6,662 nucleotides of DNA from Muribaculaceae bacterium. GTDB taxonomy: Bacteria > Bacteroidota > Bacteroidia > Bacteroidales > Muribaculaceae. The notes beneath the pieces are model-generated. The model saw only the letters and a program-made list of their open reading frames with translations, had not been told where the DNA came from and ran no database searches. Shown piece by piece: positions 1 through 5,936 of this stretch (position 1 is the first letter of the stretch; each line of letters starts with the position of its first letter). The position numbers and the translations under genes are program-made. Location of the stretch: positions 1 through 6,662 of the forward strand of contig JAIDBM010000097.1 in NCBI GenBank assembly GCA_029056365.1, written 5' to 3'.

Positions 1-713
1 CCCATGTTCAGAAGCATGTCGGCTTCCCAAGGTTCCTGGTCGTTTTTAACAAACTCGATTAAAAAGCGCGAAAAGAACACACCTACAAGGAAGGTACCGA
101 AAATGAGGCCCGGGCGTTTCTGGGCATTCTTTTTCCAGTACATCCACATGAGCAGGGCAAAGAGGGCGAAATAACAGAGCGCCTCATAAATCTGGGTGGG
201 GTGCGCGGGCATTGTCTCGTAGTTGCGCACGAAAATGAAACCCCATGGCATGTCGGTGTAATGTCCATAGATTTCAGAGTTCATCAGGTTTCCGATACGT
301 ATCAGGCCGCCTACAAGGGCTATGGCTATGACCAGACGGTCGAAGGTCCACATCGGACTCCGTTTCGACACGAAAACCGAGAAGAGTATCACTGCCAGTA
401 TCACGCCTATTGCACCGCCATGGCTTGCGAGACCGCCTTCCCATGTATACAGTATCTCTATCGGATGCTGTGAATAATAATCCCATGCATAGAAGAATAC
501 ATGGCCGAGACGCGCTCCGACCACAGTGCCCACGCCAACATACAGCAGCAATGTGCCGAGCCAGCGTTCCGGTGCACCCTCGTGACGGAACATACGGGCC
601 ACGAGATTGAAACCGATCCAGAATCCGATGGCGAACATCAGTCCGTACCAGCGCACGGTCAGTGGCCAAGATATTAATGTGGGATCCGCGTCCCATGTGA
701 TGAAGTTCAGCAC
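1..713 (-). CDS. lgt: Prolipoprotein diacylglyceryl transferase (C-terminus cut by window edge)
   Basis: Lgt is the inner-membrane enzyme that moves diacylglycerol from phosphatidylglycerol to the lipobox cysteine of prolipoproteins, the first step of lipoprotein maturation. 237 codons are visible and roughly 40 C-terminal residues should lie off the left edge, judging by the usual 270-300 residues. Visible family marks are VRWYGLM (residues 20-26), EGGLASHGGAIG (92-103, with H98 in the place of the essential histidine H103 of E. coli Lgt), RIGNLMNSEIYG (139-150, the Lgt signature with its conserved Arg and Asn), HPTQIYEA (171-178) and, near the edge, FSRFLIEFVKNDQ. Several hydrophobic membrane segments lie between them. 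The start is a GTG at 713-711: an in-frame TGA at 722-720 closes the frame upstream and no ATG precedes the conserved N-terminus. There is no Shine-Dalgarno sequence. The gene begins 23 bases after the symporter stop codon, so the two are probably cotranscribed. The function is secure; the exact start is slightly less so. Confidence 0.95.
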   Translation of the reverse strand, partial: MLNFITWDADPTLISWPLTVRWYGLMFAIGFWIGFNLVARMFRHEGAPERWLGTLLLYVGVGTVVGARLGHVFFYAWDYYSQHPIEILYTWEGGLASHGGAIGVILAVILFSVFVSKRSPMWTFDRLVIAIALVGGLIRIGNLMNSEIYGHYTDMPWGFIFVRNYETMPAHPTQIYEALCYFALFALLMWMYWKKNAQKRPGLIFGTFLVGVFFSRFLIEFVKNDQEPWEADMLLNM

Positions 714-736
714 GATGTATCAGTGTTAGTTGTTTA

Positions 737-2146
737 TTATTTTTCGGTGTTGTCTGTTCCGGTATGTCTGAAGAATTCTTTGGTGGCTTTTCTTACGCGT
801 CCGCTAAGCAGAAGCACACTTATCATTGTGGGTATGGCCATGAGGGCGTAGAAAAGGTCGCACATGCCGACTGCGGCTTCAAGCGGCACAATGGCGAAGA
901 TAACCAAAGTGGCTACAAAAAAATAAGTGAAGTAGCGTCCTTTCCTTGCGCCGAAAAGATAGGTGGCGCAGCTTGTGCCGTAATAGCTGTATGAGAACAT
1001 GCTCGACAATGCAAAGCATATTACAATGAACATAAGCATGTATGTGCCTCCGGGGATAGCGTTTCCAAAGGCTTTCATGGCCACTTCAAGACCTTTCACT
1101 CCTTCCACATCGATGTTTCCGCACAACAATATGGCTACGGCCGTGAGAGTGCATACCAGACCGGAGTCGATTGCCGGCCCCAGCATGGCCACCAGGCCTT
1201 CCTTCACCGGGTTGTTGTTGCGCGACGAGCCGTGCATGATTGTGGCGGTGCCGATGCCGGCGTCATTTACCAGAGCGGCACGCCTTGCGCCTATTATGGC
1301 AATGCCGGCGAAGGCTCCGAATCCGGCCTGCAGGTTGAACGCTTCGGAGAATATTCTGCCGAACACAGCCGGAACGGCATGCAGATTGGTGAGTATTATA
1401 TACAGCACCATCAGAAAATATATGCCCACCATGAACGGCACAAGCACAGAGGCGACTCGTGCTATGCGGCGTATGCCGCCGAATATCACAAGCGATACTA
1501 TCACGGCCACGGCACAGCCGAACAGCAGGCGGTAGGCCTGGGTGTTGCTGAGACTGGTGGCCGAGCCGACAGCGCTAAGAAAGCCGCTCGATTCAACTCC
1601 GCCCGGTGTCGTGAACGTGGTCATGAAAGCTTCGGTAAGCTGATTGGCGTTCATTATGCAGAGTGTTCCGAACATGCCTGCCACGGCAAAGAACTTTGCC
1701 AGCGGAGTCCATTTCGGACCCAGACCCCGTTCGATTATATGCATAGTGCCTCCGCGCGGATTTCCATCGCTGTCAGTGCCCTTGTACATCACGGCAAGGG
1801 CGCCTTCGTGATATTTGGTGGCCATGCCTACTATAGCCGACACCCACATCCAGAATATGGCTCCGGGACCGCCTACGACAAGGGCGATGGCCACACCGGC
1901 TATGTTGCCCAGGCCTATGGTGGCGGCCACTACCGAGAGCAGGGCCTGTGTGGATGAAATCTGTCCGTTCTGACTCTTGCCCGGTTTGCTGCGGAGTTCC
2001 TTGATGGCATCGGGCAGTCTTCGCAGCGATACGGCACCGCTGCTGACAAAGAGATATAGTCCGCCACCTATCAGCAGAAAGAACAAAGGGTAGCTGCACA
2101 CTATGTCGGCAATGTCAGCGATATGTTTTCCGAAATTTTCGAACAT
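737..2146 (-). CDS. Sodium:alanine/glycine symporter, AGCS family
   Basis: This is a 469-residue inner-membrane carrier of the alanine-or-glycine:cation symporter family, which takes up small neutral amino acids with Na+ (occasionally H+). The length fits the family's usual 440-500. The core is clear: IGLGNIAGVAIALVVGGPGA followed by IFWMW (residues 77-101) is the family signature with the Gly-rich unwound region. RAALVNDAGIGTA (289-301) and PVKEGLVAMLGPAIDSG (313-329) are the second conserved block, and FSYSYYG (384-390) lies in a late helix. Around ten hydrophobic helices are visible, starting near residue 19, and the tail (residues 449-469) is polar and probably cytoplasmic. The ATG at 2146 lies just after a Bacteroidetes-type -7 box and has no Shine-Dalgarno sequence. 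lgt follows after 23 bases, so this is the promoter-proximal gene of a two-gene or longer unit. Substrate (alanine, glycine, or another amino acid such as serine or glutamine) cannot be read from sequence. The symbols alsT, dagA and agcS are used for relatives; I assign none. Confidence 0.93.
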   Translation of the reverse strand: MFENFGKHIADIADIVCSYPLFFLLIGGGLYLFVSSGAVSLRRLPDAIKELRSKPGKSQNGQISSTQALLSVVAATIGLGNIAGVAIALVVGGPGAIFWMWVSAIVGMATKYHEGALAVMYKGTDSDGNPRGGTMHIIERGLGPKWTPLAKFFAVAGMFGTLCIMNANQLTEAFMTTFTTPGGVESSGFLSAVGSATSLSNTQAYRLLFGCAVAVIVSLVIFGGIRRIARVASVLVPFMVGIYFLMVLYIILTNLHAVPAVFGRIFSEAFNLQAGFGAFAGIAIIGARRAALVNDAGIGTATIMHGSSRNNNPVKEGLVAMLGPAIDSGLVCTLTAVAILLCGNIDVEGVKGLEVAMKAFGNAIPGGTYMLMFIVICFALSSMFSYSYYGTSCATYLFGARKGRYFTYFFVATLVIFAIVPLEAAVGMCDLFYALMAIPTMISVLLLSGRVRKATKEFFRHTGTDNTEK

Positions 2147-2164
2147 CAGATTGTCTTTTTAATA

Positions 2165-2172
2165 CAAAGGTA
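2165..2172 (-). promoter_or_regulatory. Bacteroidetes-type -7 promoter box of the symporter-lgt unit
   Basis: Read on the minus strand this is TACCTTTG, an exact match to the Bacteroidetes primary-sigma -7 consensus TAnnTTTG. It ends 18 bases before the ATG at 2146, which would give a leader of roughly a dozen bases. I see no good TTTG -33 element at the expected 19-21 base spacing, so either the promoter is weak in that element or another factor helps it. The orientation and distance fit the symporter gene well. Confidence 0.6.
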
Positions 2173-2217
2173 CATAATTTTTTTTGGCCTGATGAACCAT
2201 TGATTGCAAAATTTAGT

Positions 2218-2225
2218 TAACTTTG
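2218..2225 (+). promoter_or_regulatory. Bacteroidetes-type -7 promoter box of the YihY-ridA unit
   Basis: TAACTTTG matches TAnnTTTG exactly and lies 30 bases before the ATG at 2256. The nearest upstream TTG (2200-2202) leaves a 15-base spacer, shorter than the usual 19-21, so the -33 element is weak or absent. The box also bears on the start of the downstream gene: an in-frame TTG at 2223 lies within it, so translation from that codon is unlikely and the ATG at 2256 is preferred. Confidence 0.55.
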
Positions 2226-2248
2226 TATGCGTGTTCTAATAAGCATAC
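2225..2248 (+). repeat. Short inverted repeat at the predicted transcription start of the YihY gene
   Basis: GTATGC (2225-2230) and GCATAC (2243-2248) are perfect 6-base inverted arms separated by 12 bases. The left arm touches the last base of the -7 box and the right arm ends 7 bases before the ATG at 2256. A further GCATA copy follows at 2252-2256. The position suits either an operator or a weak leader hairpin. Six-base arms can occur by chance, so this is suggestive only. Confidence 0.35.
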
Positions 2249-2255
2249 CTTGCAT

Positions 2256-3683
2256 ATGACAATCGCCGAACGTTTCAACCAAGTAAAAAACAAGGCAGTG
2301 TCCTTATGGACATACTGCAGTTCCGGAGTCTGGAACGACACCGGACGGGGGTGGCGTACATCGCTTGTAAAGACCCTGAACCTGTCGGTGCGTTCGTTCC
2401 TTGACGGGGATCTGCAGACTCAGGCTTGTGCCATGACCTACCGTACACTGCTCGCGATTGTACCCGCTCTGGCCCTGCTTTTTGCCATAGGCCGCGGATT
2501 CGGCTTTCAGAAACTTCTGCAGGACGAGCTGTACAGCTATTTCCCGGCACAGCGCGAGGTGATTCATCAGGCGCTGGGTTTTGTTGACTCATATCTGAGC
2601 CAGGCCTCCGAGGGAGTGTTCGTGGGAGTGGGCCTTGTGTTCCTGTTGTGGACACTCATATCGTTGCTTGGCAATGTGGAGGATGTGTTCAACATGATAT
2701 GGGGCGTTAAACAGGGGCGCAGCATATGGCGTAAAATCACCGACTATACATCGATGCTGCTGATATTGCCTGTTCTTATGATATGCTCCGGCGGTCTGTC
2801 GGTGCTGATTTCAACCACGCTCGACAGCATATTCCATTTCAGCTTCATGACACCGGTGATAAGTCTGATACTCGACGGGGCATCATGGCTGCTTACATTT
2901 CTGTTTTTTACGGCGGCATATATGCTCATTCCGAATGCCAAGGTGAAGTTCAAGAATGCCTTCATCGCAGGTATGATCGCCGGTATCGGATTCAGAATTC
3001 TCCAGTGGATATTCGTCTCCGGTCAGATGTATGTGGCGAAATACAACGCCATTTACGGCTCGTTCTCGTTTCTGCCCCTTATGCTCATATGGATGCAGCT
3101 GGCATGGGTTGTGACAATGGCCGGAATGGTGATATGCTATTCATCGCAGAACATATTCCAGTTTTCGTTCAATTCCGAAATCAATTCCATTTCGCTTTCA
3201 TACAAGGAGCGGGTGAGCGTGGCTGTGGCAGCGGTTGTGGTAAGGCGTTTTGTAAAGGGCCTAACCCCGGTTACGATGCGGGAGTTCATGCTCGACTACG
3301 GTCTGCCGGCCCGCCTGATAAACGATATAGTGATAAAACTGGAACTTTCGGGCATCATAAACAGGGTGGTGCTTGATGAGAAAAAAGAGGAGTTCGGATT
3401 CCAGCCGGCCATGCCCACCGAAGAAATTTCGGTAGGACTTGTTCGGCGCCGTCTGCGCAACATAGGGCGCAAGGATTTTATTCCGGGTTTCGCTAAGAAT
3501 TTTCCGGGGGTTGTGGCTGTGTTCAGCCGGCTCGACAACGCTCTGCAGCAGACATCGGAGCATATGTTGCTTCGCGACATAGAAATAAATCCGCTTAATG
3601 CCAAACTAAGGCATACCGATGGTCAGGATATATCAATACAACCAGATAACAACACAGGTGCGGCCAGTGAGGCCGACCTCTAA
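2256..3683 (+). CDS. YihY/BrkB-family inner-membrane protein with C-terminal cytoplasmic domain
   Basis: This 475-residue protein belongs to the YihY/virulence factor BrkB family. Its members were once labelled ribonuclease BN in error; the biochemical role remains unsettled. About six membrane segments are visible, near residues 58-78, 121-138, 164-187, 204-225, 235-255 and 271-295. Family blocks are ACAMTYRTLLAIVPALALL (57-75), the helix and loop NVEDVFNMIWGVKQGRSIW (140-158), NAKVKFKNAFIAG (227-239) and YGSFSFLPLMLIWMQLAWVV (267-286), which ends the last helix. Beyond about residue 310 lies a soluble region of some 165 residues containing a helix-rich stretch (MREFMLDYGLPARLINDIVI, 341-360, then LELSGIINRVV, 362-372). 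It reads like a winged-helix fold and is longer than in the compact E. coli YihY. Translation most likely starts at the ATG at 2256, not at the in-frame TTG at 2223, which lies in the promoter. ridA follows after 13 bases. Family membership is firm; function is unknown. Confidence 0.9.
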   Translation: MTIAERFNQVKNKAVSLWTYCSSGVWNDTGRGWRTSLVKTLNLSVRSFLDGDLQTQACAMTYRTLLAIVPALALLFAIGRGFGFQKLLQDELYSYFPAQREVIHQALGFVDSYLSQASEGVFVGVGLVFLLWTLISLLGNVEDVFNMIWGVKQGRSIWRKITDYTSMLLILPVLMICSGGLSVLISTTLDSIFHFSFMTPVISLILDGASWLLTFLFFTAAYMLIPNAKVKFKNAFIAGMIAGIGFRILQWIFVSGQMYVAKYNAIYGSFSFLPLMLIWMQLAWVVTMAGMVICYSSQNIFQFSFNSEINSISLSYKERVSVAVAAVVVRRFVKGLTPVTMREFMLDYGLPARLINDIVIKLELSGIINRVVLDEKKEEFGFQPAMPTEEISVGLVRRRLRNIGRKDFIPGFAKNFPGVVAVFSRLDNALQQTSEHMLLRDIEINPLNAKLRHTDGQDISIQPDNNTGAASEADL

Positions 3684-3696
3684 AAACAACATCACA

Positions 3697-4071
3697 ATGA
3701 AAAAAGTAATCAGCACCCAAGCCGCTCCGGGCGCCATAGGCCCCTACAGCCAGGCTATCGACACAGGTACATTCGTTTTTGCATCCGGACAGATTCCAAT
3801 CAATCCCGCCAGCGGCGAGGTGGTTTCCGGCATCAAGGCTCAGACCGAGCAGTCTCTCGCCAATGTAGCCGCAATTCTCAACGAGGCCGGACTTACACTC
3901 GACAACGTGGTCAAGACTACAGTATATCTTGCCGATATGAACGATTTTGCCGCCATGAACGATGTTTACGGCAAGGCTTTCAACGCTCCGTATCCGGCTC
4001 GTTCGGCTGTGGCAGTGCGCGAGCTCCCCAAGAAGGTGCTCGTGGAGATTGAGGTTATCGCAATGCGCTGA
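3697..4071 (+). CDS. ridA: RidA family 2-iminobutanoate/2-iminopropanoate deaminase
   Basis: RidA hydrolyses reactive enamine/imine intermediates (2-aminoacrylate, 2-aminocrotonate) released by PLP enzymes such as serine/threonine dehydratase, yielding 2-ketoacids and ammonia and protecting PLP enzymes in the cytoplasm. The product has 124 residues against 128 in E. coli and forms trimers in the family. Conserved parts are GPYSQA (15-20, with Y17), FASGQIP (28-34), YPARSAVAVRELP (99-111) and VLVEIEVIA (114-122). R102 and E117 correspond to Arg105 and Glu120 of E. coli, the substrate carboxylate binder and the catalytic-water residue, so the enzyme looks active. The ATG at 3697 is chosen because the family N-terminus (MKKVISTQ) begins there; an in-frame ATG at 3619 lies inside the upstream gene. 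The start lies 13 bases after the YihY-family stop codon, so the two are cotranscribed. Its last 17 bases overlap the 3' end of folC on the other strand. Confidence 0.96.
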   Translation: MKKVISTQAAPGAIGPYSQAIDTGTFVFASGQIPINPASGEVVSGIKAQTEQSLANVAAILNEAGLTLDNVVKTTVYLADMNDFAAMNDVYGKAFNAPYPARSAVAVRELPKKVLVEIEVIAMR

Positions 4072-5362
4072 TCTCGGCCACTACGAAAGTACTTCCTCCG
4101 ACAAATATCATGTCGCCCTCGCCCGCTTCGGCGAGGGTTTTTTCATATCCTTCGGCCACGGAGGAGTGTATGCTGCCTCTTATGCCGAAACGGGCCGCTT
4201 CGGCCGCCAGTTCAGCCGCAGGCCGTGCCCGGCGTATATCCGGTGCCACGAAGTGGAAGTCGGCGTCGACAGTGGCGAGGAGTTCCAGAATAGGGTCGAT
4301 GTTCTTGTCGTTGACAAAGCCGAGAATTACGTGCAGTCTCCGGTCGGACGCGGCAAGTCGGCGGGATTCCCGTTCGAGCCTCGGCGCCAGATACTGCCAG
4401 CCGCCGATATTGTGGCCGGTGTCGCATACAACATCGGGGTTGTGTCGGATTGTAGACCATCGGCCGCTGAGTCCGGTCATCTCGCATACATGGGCAAGGC
4501 CGTCGGCTATGGCGCGTCCGGTAACGGGGTAGCCTTTATCTTCAAGAACTTTTACTGCCGTCAGAATTCCGGCGGTGTTCAGCTTCTGGCAGTCGCCGCA
4601 TAATTCACCGTGAAGTTCGCCCCACGGGGTTCCGGTGTAGATTATGTGATCGTTATGCTGCGACGCGGCCTTGAACAGAGGCTCGTCGCAGGCAAAATAT
4701 ATAGGGCATCCTGTAGCCAGGGCTTTCTGTTCGAATACTTTGCGCACACTCCCGTATGCCTCGCTTATCACCACAGGCACATCGGGCTTGAATATGCCGG
4801 CCTTCTCATATGCGATGGCTTCGGCAGTGTCGCCAAGCAATGCCGTGTGGTCGAGCGATATATTGGTTACTACACACAAATCGGGCATGATTATGTTTGT
4901 GCTGTCGAGACGTCCCCCGAGCCCTACTTCCACCACGGCCACATCAACCCTGCGCCGTGCAAAGAACTCCAGGGCCATAATGGTGGTCAGTTCGAAAAAC
5001 GAGGGCTGAAGGTTGCGGAGTTTGTCGTTGGCCAGAAATCGTTCGGTAAAGTCAACGACTTCAGCTTCGGATATCATGTTGCCGTTGATGCGGATGCGTT
5101 CGCGGAAATCTACAAGGTGAGGTGATGTGAACAAGCCGACGGTCAGACCTGATGCGGCCAATATCGCAGCCAGCGAATGGGCAGTGCTGCCTTTGCCGTT
5201 GGTTCCGCCTATGTGTATGCAGCGCAGGCGGCGTTGCGGATCGCCGAATGCAGCTGCAAGTGTGCGCACTGTGTCAAGTCCGGGTTTGTATGCTCCGGCA
5301 CCCTGCGACTGGAACATTGGCAGGGCGTTGAACAGATATTCGGTAGCTTCGGTATAAGTCAT
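4055..5362 (-). CDS. folC: Folylpolyglutamate synthase / dihydrofolate synthase, Mur ligase family
   Basis: FolC adds glutamate to folates with ATP and, in most bacteria, also joins glutamate to dihydropteroate to make dihydrofolate; it acts in the cytoplasm. The product has 435 residues, as usual. The N-terminal ATP domain shows the P-loop GGTNGKGST (52-60), the TSPHLVDFRERIRING loop (79-94), FFELTT (122-127), the Mg-binding VVEVGLGGRLDSTN (143-156), SLDH (169-172) and YEKAGIFK (185-192), whose Lys187 is in the place of the modified Mur-ligase lysine. The C-terminal domain shows LSGRW (298-302), DTGHN (314-318) in place of the more common DGAHN, and a VGGSTFVVAEI end. The ATG at 5362 is chosen because the family N-terminus (MTYTEATEYLF) begins there and because it is one base after the upstream CHR stop codon (TGA-C-ATG), which suggests translational coupling. 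A longer frame to 5398 would overlap that gene. Whether both activities are present cannot be told from sequence. Confidence 0.96.
   Translation of the reverse strand: MTYTEATEYLFNALPMFQSQGAGAYKPGLDTVRTLAAAFGDPQRRLRCIHIGGTNGKGSTAHSLAAILAASGLTVGLFTSPHLVDFRERIRINGNMISEAEVVDFTERFLANDKLRNLQPSFFELTTIMALEFFARRRVDVAVVEVGLGGRLDSTNIIMPDLCVVTNISLDHTALLGDTAEAIAYEKAGIFKPDVPVVISEAYGSVRKVFEQKALATGCPIYFACDEPLFKAASQHNDHIIYTGTPWGELHGELCGDCQKLNTAGILTAVKVLEDKGYPVTGRAIADGLAHVCEMTGLSGRWSTIRHNPDVVCDTGHNIGGWQYLAPRLERESRRLAASDRRLHVILGFVNDKNIDPILELLATVDADFHFVAPDIRRARPAAELAAEAARFGIRGSIHSSVAEGYEKTLAEAGEGDMIFVGGSTFVVAEISALR
4116..4143 (+). terminator. Intrinsic terminator of the YihY-ridA unit, inside folC
   Basis: CCCTCGCC (4116-4123) and GGCGAGGG (4130-4137) form a perfect 8-base-pair GC-rich stem with a 6-base loop, followed at once by six T residues (4138-4143) on the plus strand. 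It lies 44 bases after the ridA stop codon. On the minus strand the same hairpin is preceded by A residues and has no T tract after it, so it should act only on plus-strand transcripts. The whole element sits in folC codons 408-416. Confidence 0.85.
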
Positions 5363-5363
5363 G

Positions 5364-5936
5364 TCAGAAAAGCAGCCATCCGGAGAACCCGGCGGCAATG
5401 ATTATGTATATCGGATGTATTTTTGTGAACAGATTCAGCGCGAGAGCGGCTGTGGCTATGGCAATGCTTTTTGCCAGGTCCGGACCGGATTCTCCAAAAT
5501 TCTCCCGGTTCATCAGCAGCAGGGCCGCCGAGGCAATTAGACCTACTACCACCGGACGGAGTCCGGCAAAAACGCCTTTTACCGCAACAGAGTCGCGGTG
5601 CTTCATTATATAATGGCCGGCGTAGCGTACAAGCAGAAACGACGGCAGCACCACAACCAGAGTGCATATGATTGAGCCGAGTATACCCCATACAGGGTTC
5701 GCGAGGGCCGGATCGCTATGGGTCGGCGCCACATATCCTATGTACGTGGCAGAATTTATGCCGATTGGGCCTGGAGTCATCTGTGAGATGGCCACAATGT
5801 CGGTGAACATTTTTTCAGTAATCCATCCGGGCGTTACAATCTCGTTCTCAATAAGAGCGAGCATGGCGTATCCGCCTCCGAAGCCGAAGAAGCCAATTTT
5901 CAGATAGCTCCATATGAGTCTGAGGTATATCATCAT
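5364..5936 (-). CDS. chrA: Short CHR (chromate transporter family) subunit, second of pair
   Basis: This 190-residue membrane protein is a single-domain CHR-family member, about half the length of the classical two-domain ChrA. Short CHR proteins usually come as adjacent pairs; in Bacillus subtilis a pair is needed together for chromate export, so a heteromeric carrier is likely here. Visible features are the N-terminal helix with GFFGFGGGYAML (residues 15-26), the SQMTPGPIGINSATYIGY block (51-68) with the canonical PGP turn, the helix TLVVVLPSFLLV (92-103), GLRPVVVGLIASAALLLM (125-142) and a hydrophobic tail ending GWLLF. The start at 5936 overlaps the stop of the upstream paralogue by ATGA; a second ATG follows at 5933. 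A strong Shine-Dalgarno sequence precedes it. folC begins one base after its stop codon. The family label is firm, but chromate is not a demonstrated substrate for relatives in anaerobes; sulfate-like or other anions are possible. Confidence 0.9.
   Translation of the reverse strand: MMIYLRLIWSYLKIGFFGFGGGYAMLALIENEIVTPGWITEKMFTDIVAISQMTPGPIGINSATYIGYVAPTHSDPALANPVWGILGSIICTLVVVLPSFLLVRYAGHYIMKHRDSVAVKGVFAGLRPVVVGLIASAALLLMNRENFGESGPDLAKSIAIATAALALNLFTKIHPIYIIIAAGFSGWLLF

Noticed and set aside
274..696. A 140-codon minus-strand frame overlapping lgt
   Set aside because: It is an alternative frame of the lgt region. The true lgt frame, with HGGAIG and RIGNLMN motifs, accounts for the sequence; this one is Arg/Ser/Pro-rich without homology.
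1232..1957. A 241-codon open frame on the plus strand antisense to the sodium:amino-acid symporter
   Set aside because: It lies wholly within a clear coding gene, has a His/Tyr/Gly-rich composition typical of a reverse-strand reading of a membrane protein gene, and shows no recognisable family or start signals. A second antisense frame at 999-1535 is dismissed for the same reasons.
2223..2255. N-terminal extension of the YihY-family protein from TTG at 2223
   Set aside because: The TTG is part of the predicted -7 box, so it would not be in the mRNA; the ATG at 2256 follows at a sensible leader distance.
3684..3720. T-rich stretch on the minus strand as a possible folC terminator
   Set aside because: The complement of the A run at 3700-3705 gives six Ts, but no stable hairpin precedes it closely on the minus strand, and it is explained by Lys codons at the ridA start.
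3962..4603. A 213-codon plus-strand frame beginning inside ridA and running antisense to folC
   Set aside because: It overlaps ridA in another frame and folC on the other strand, both of which are secure, and it runs straight through the ridA terminator. No family resemblance.
4610..5125. A 171-codon plus-strand frame antisense to folC
   Set aside because: Entirely inside the conserved ATP-binding domain region of folC; explained as a shadow of codon bias.
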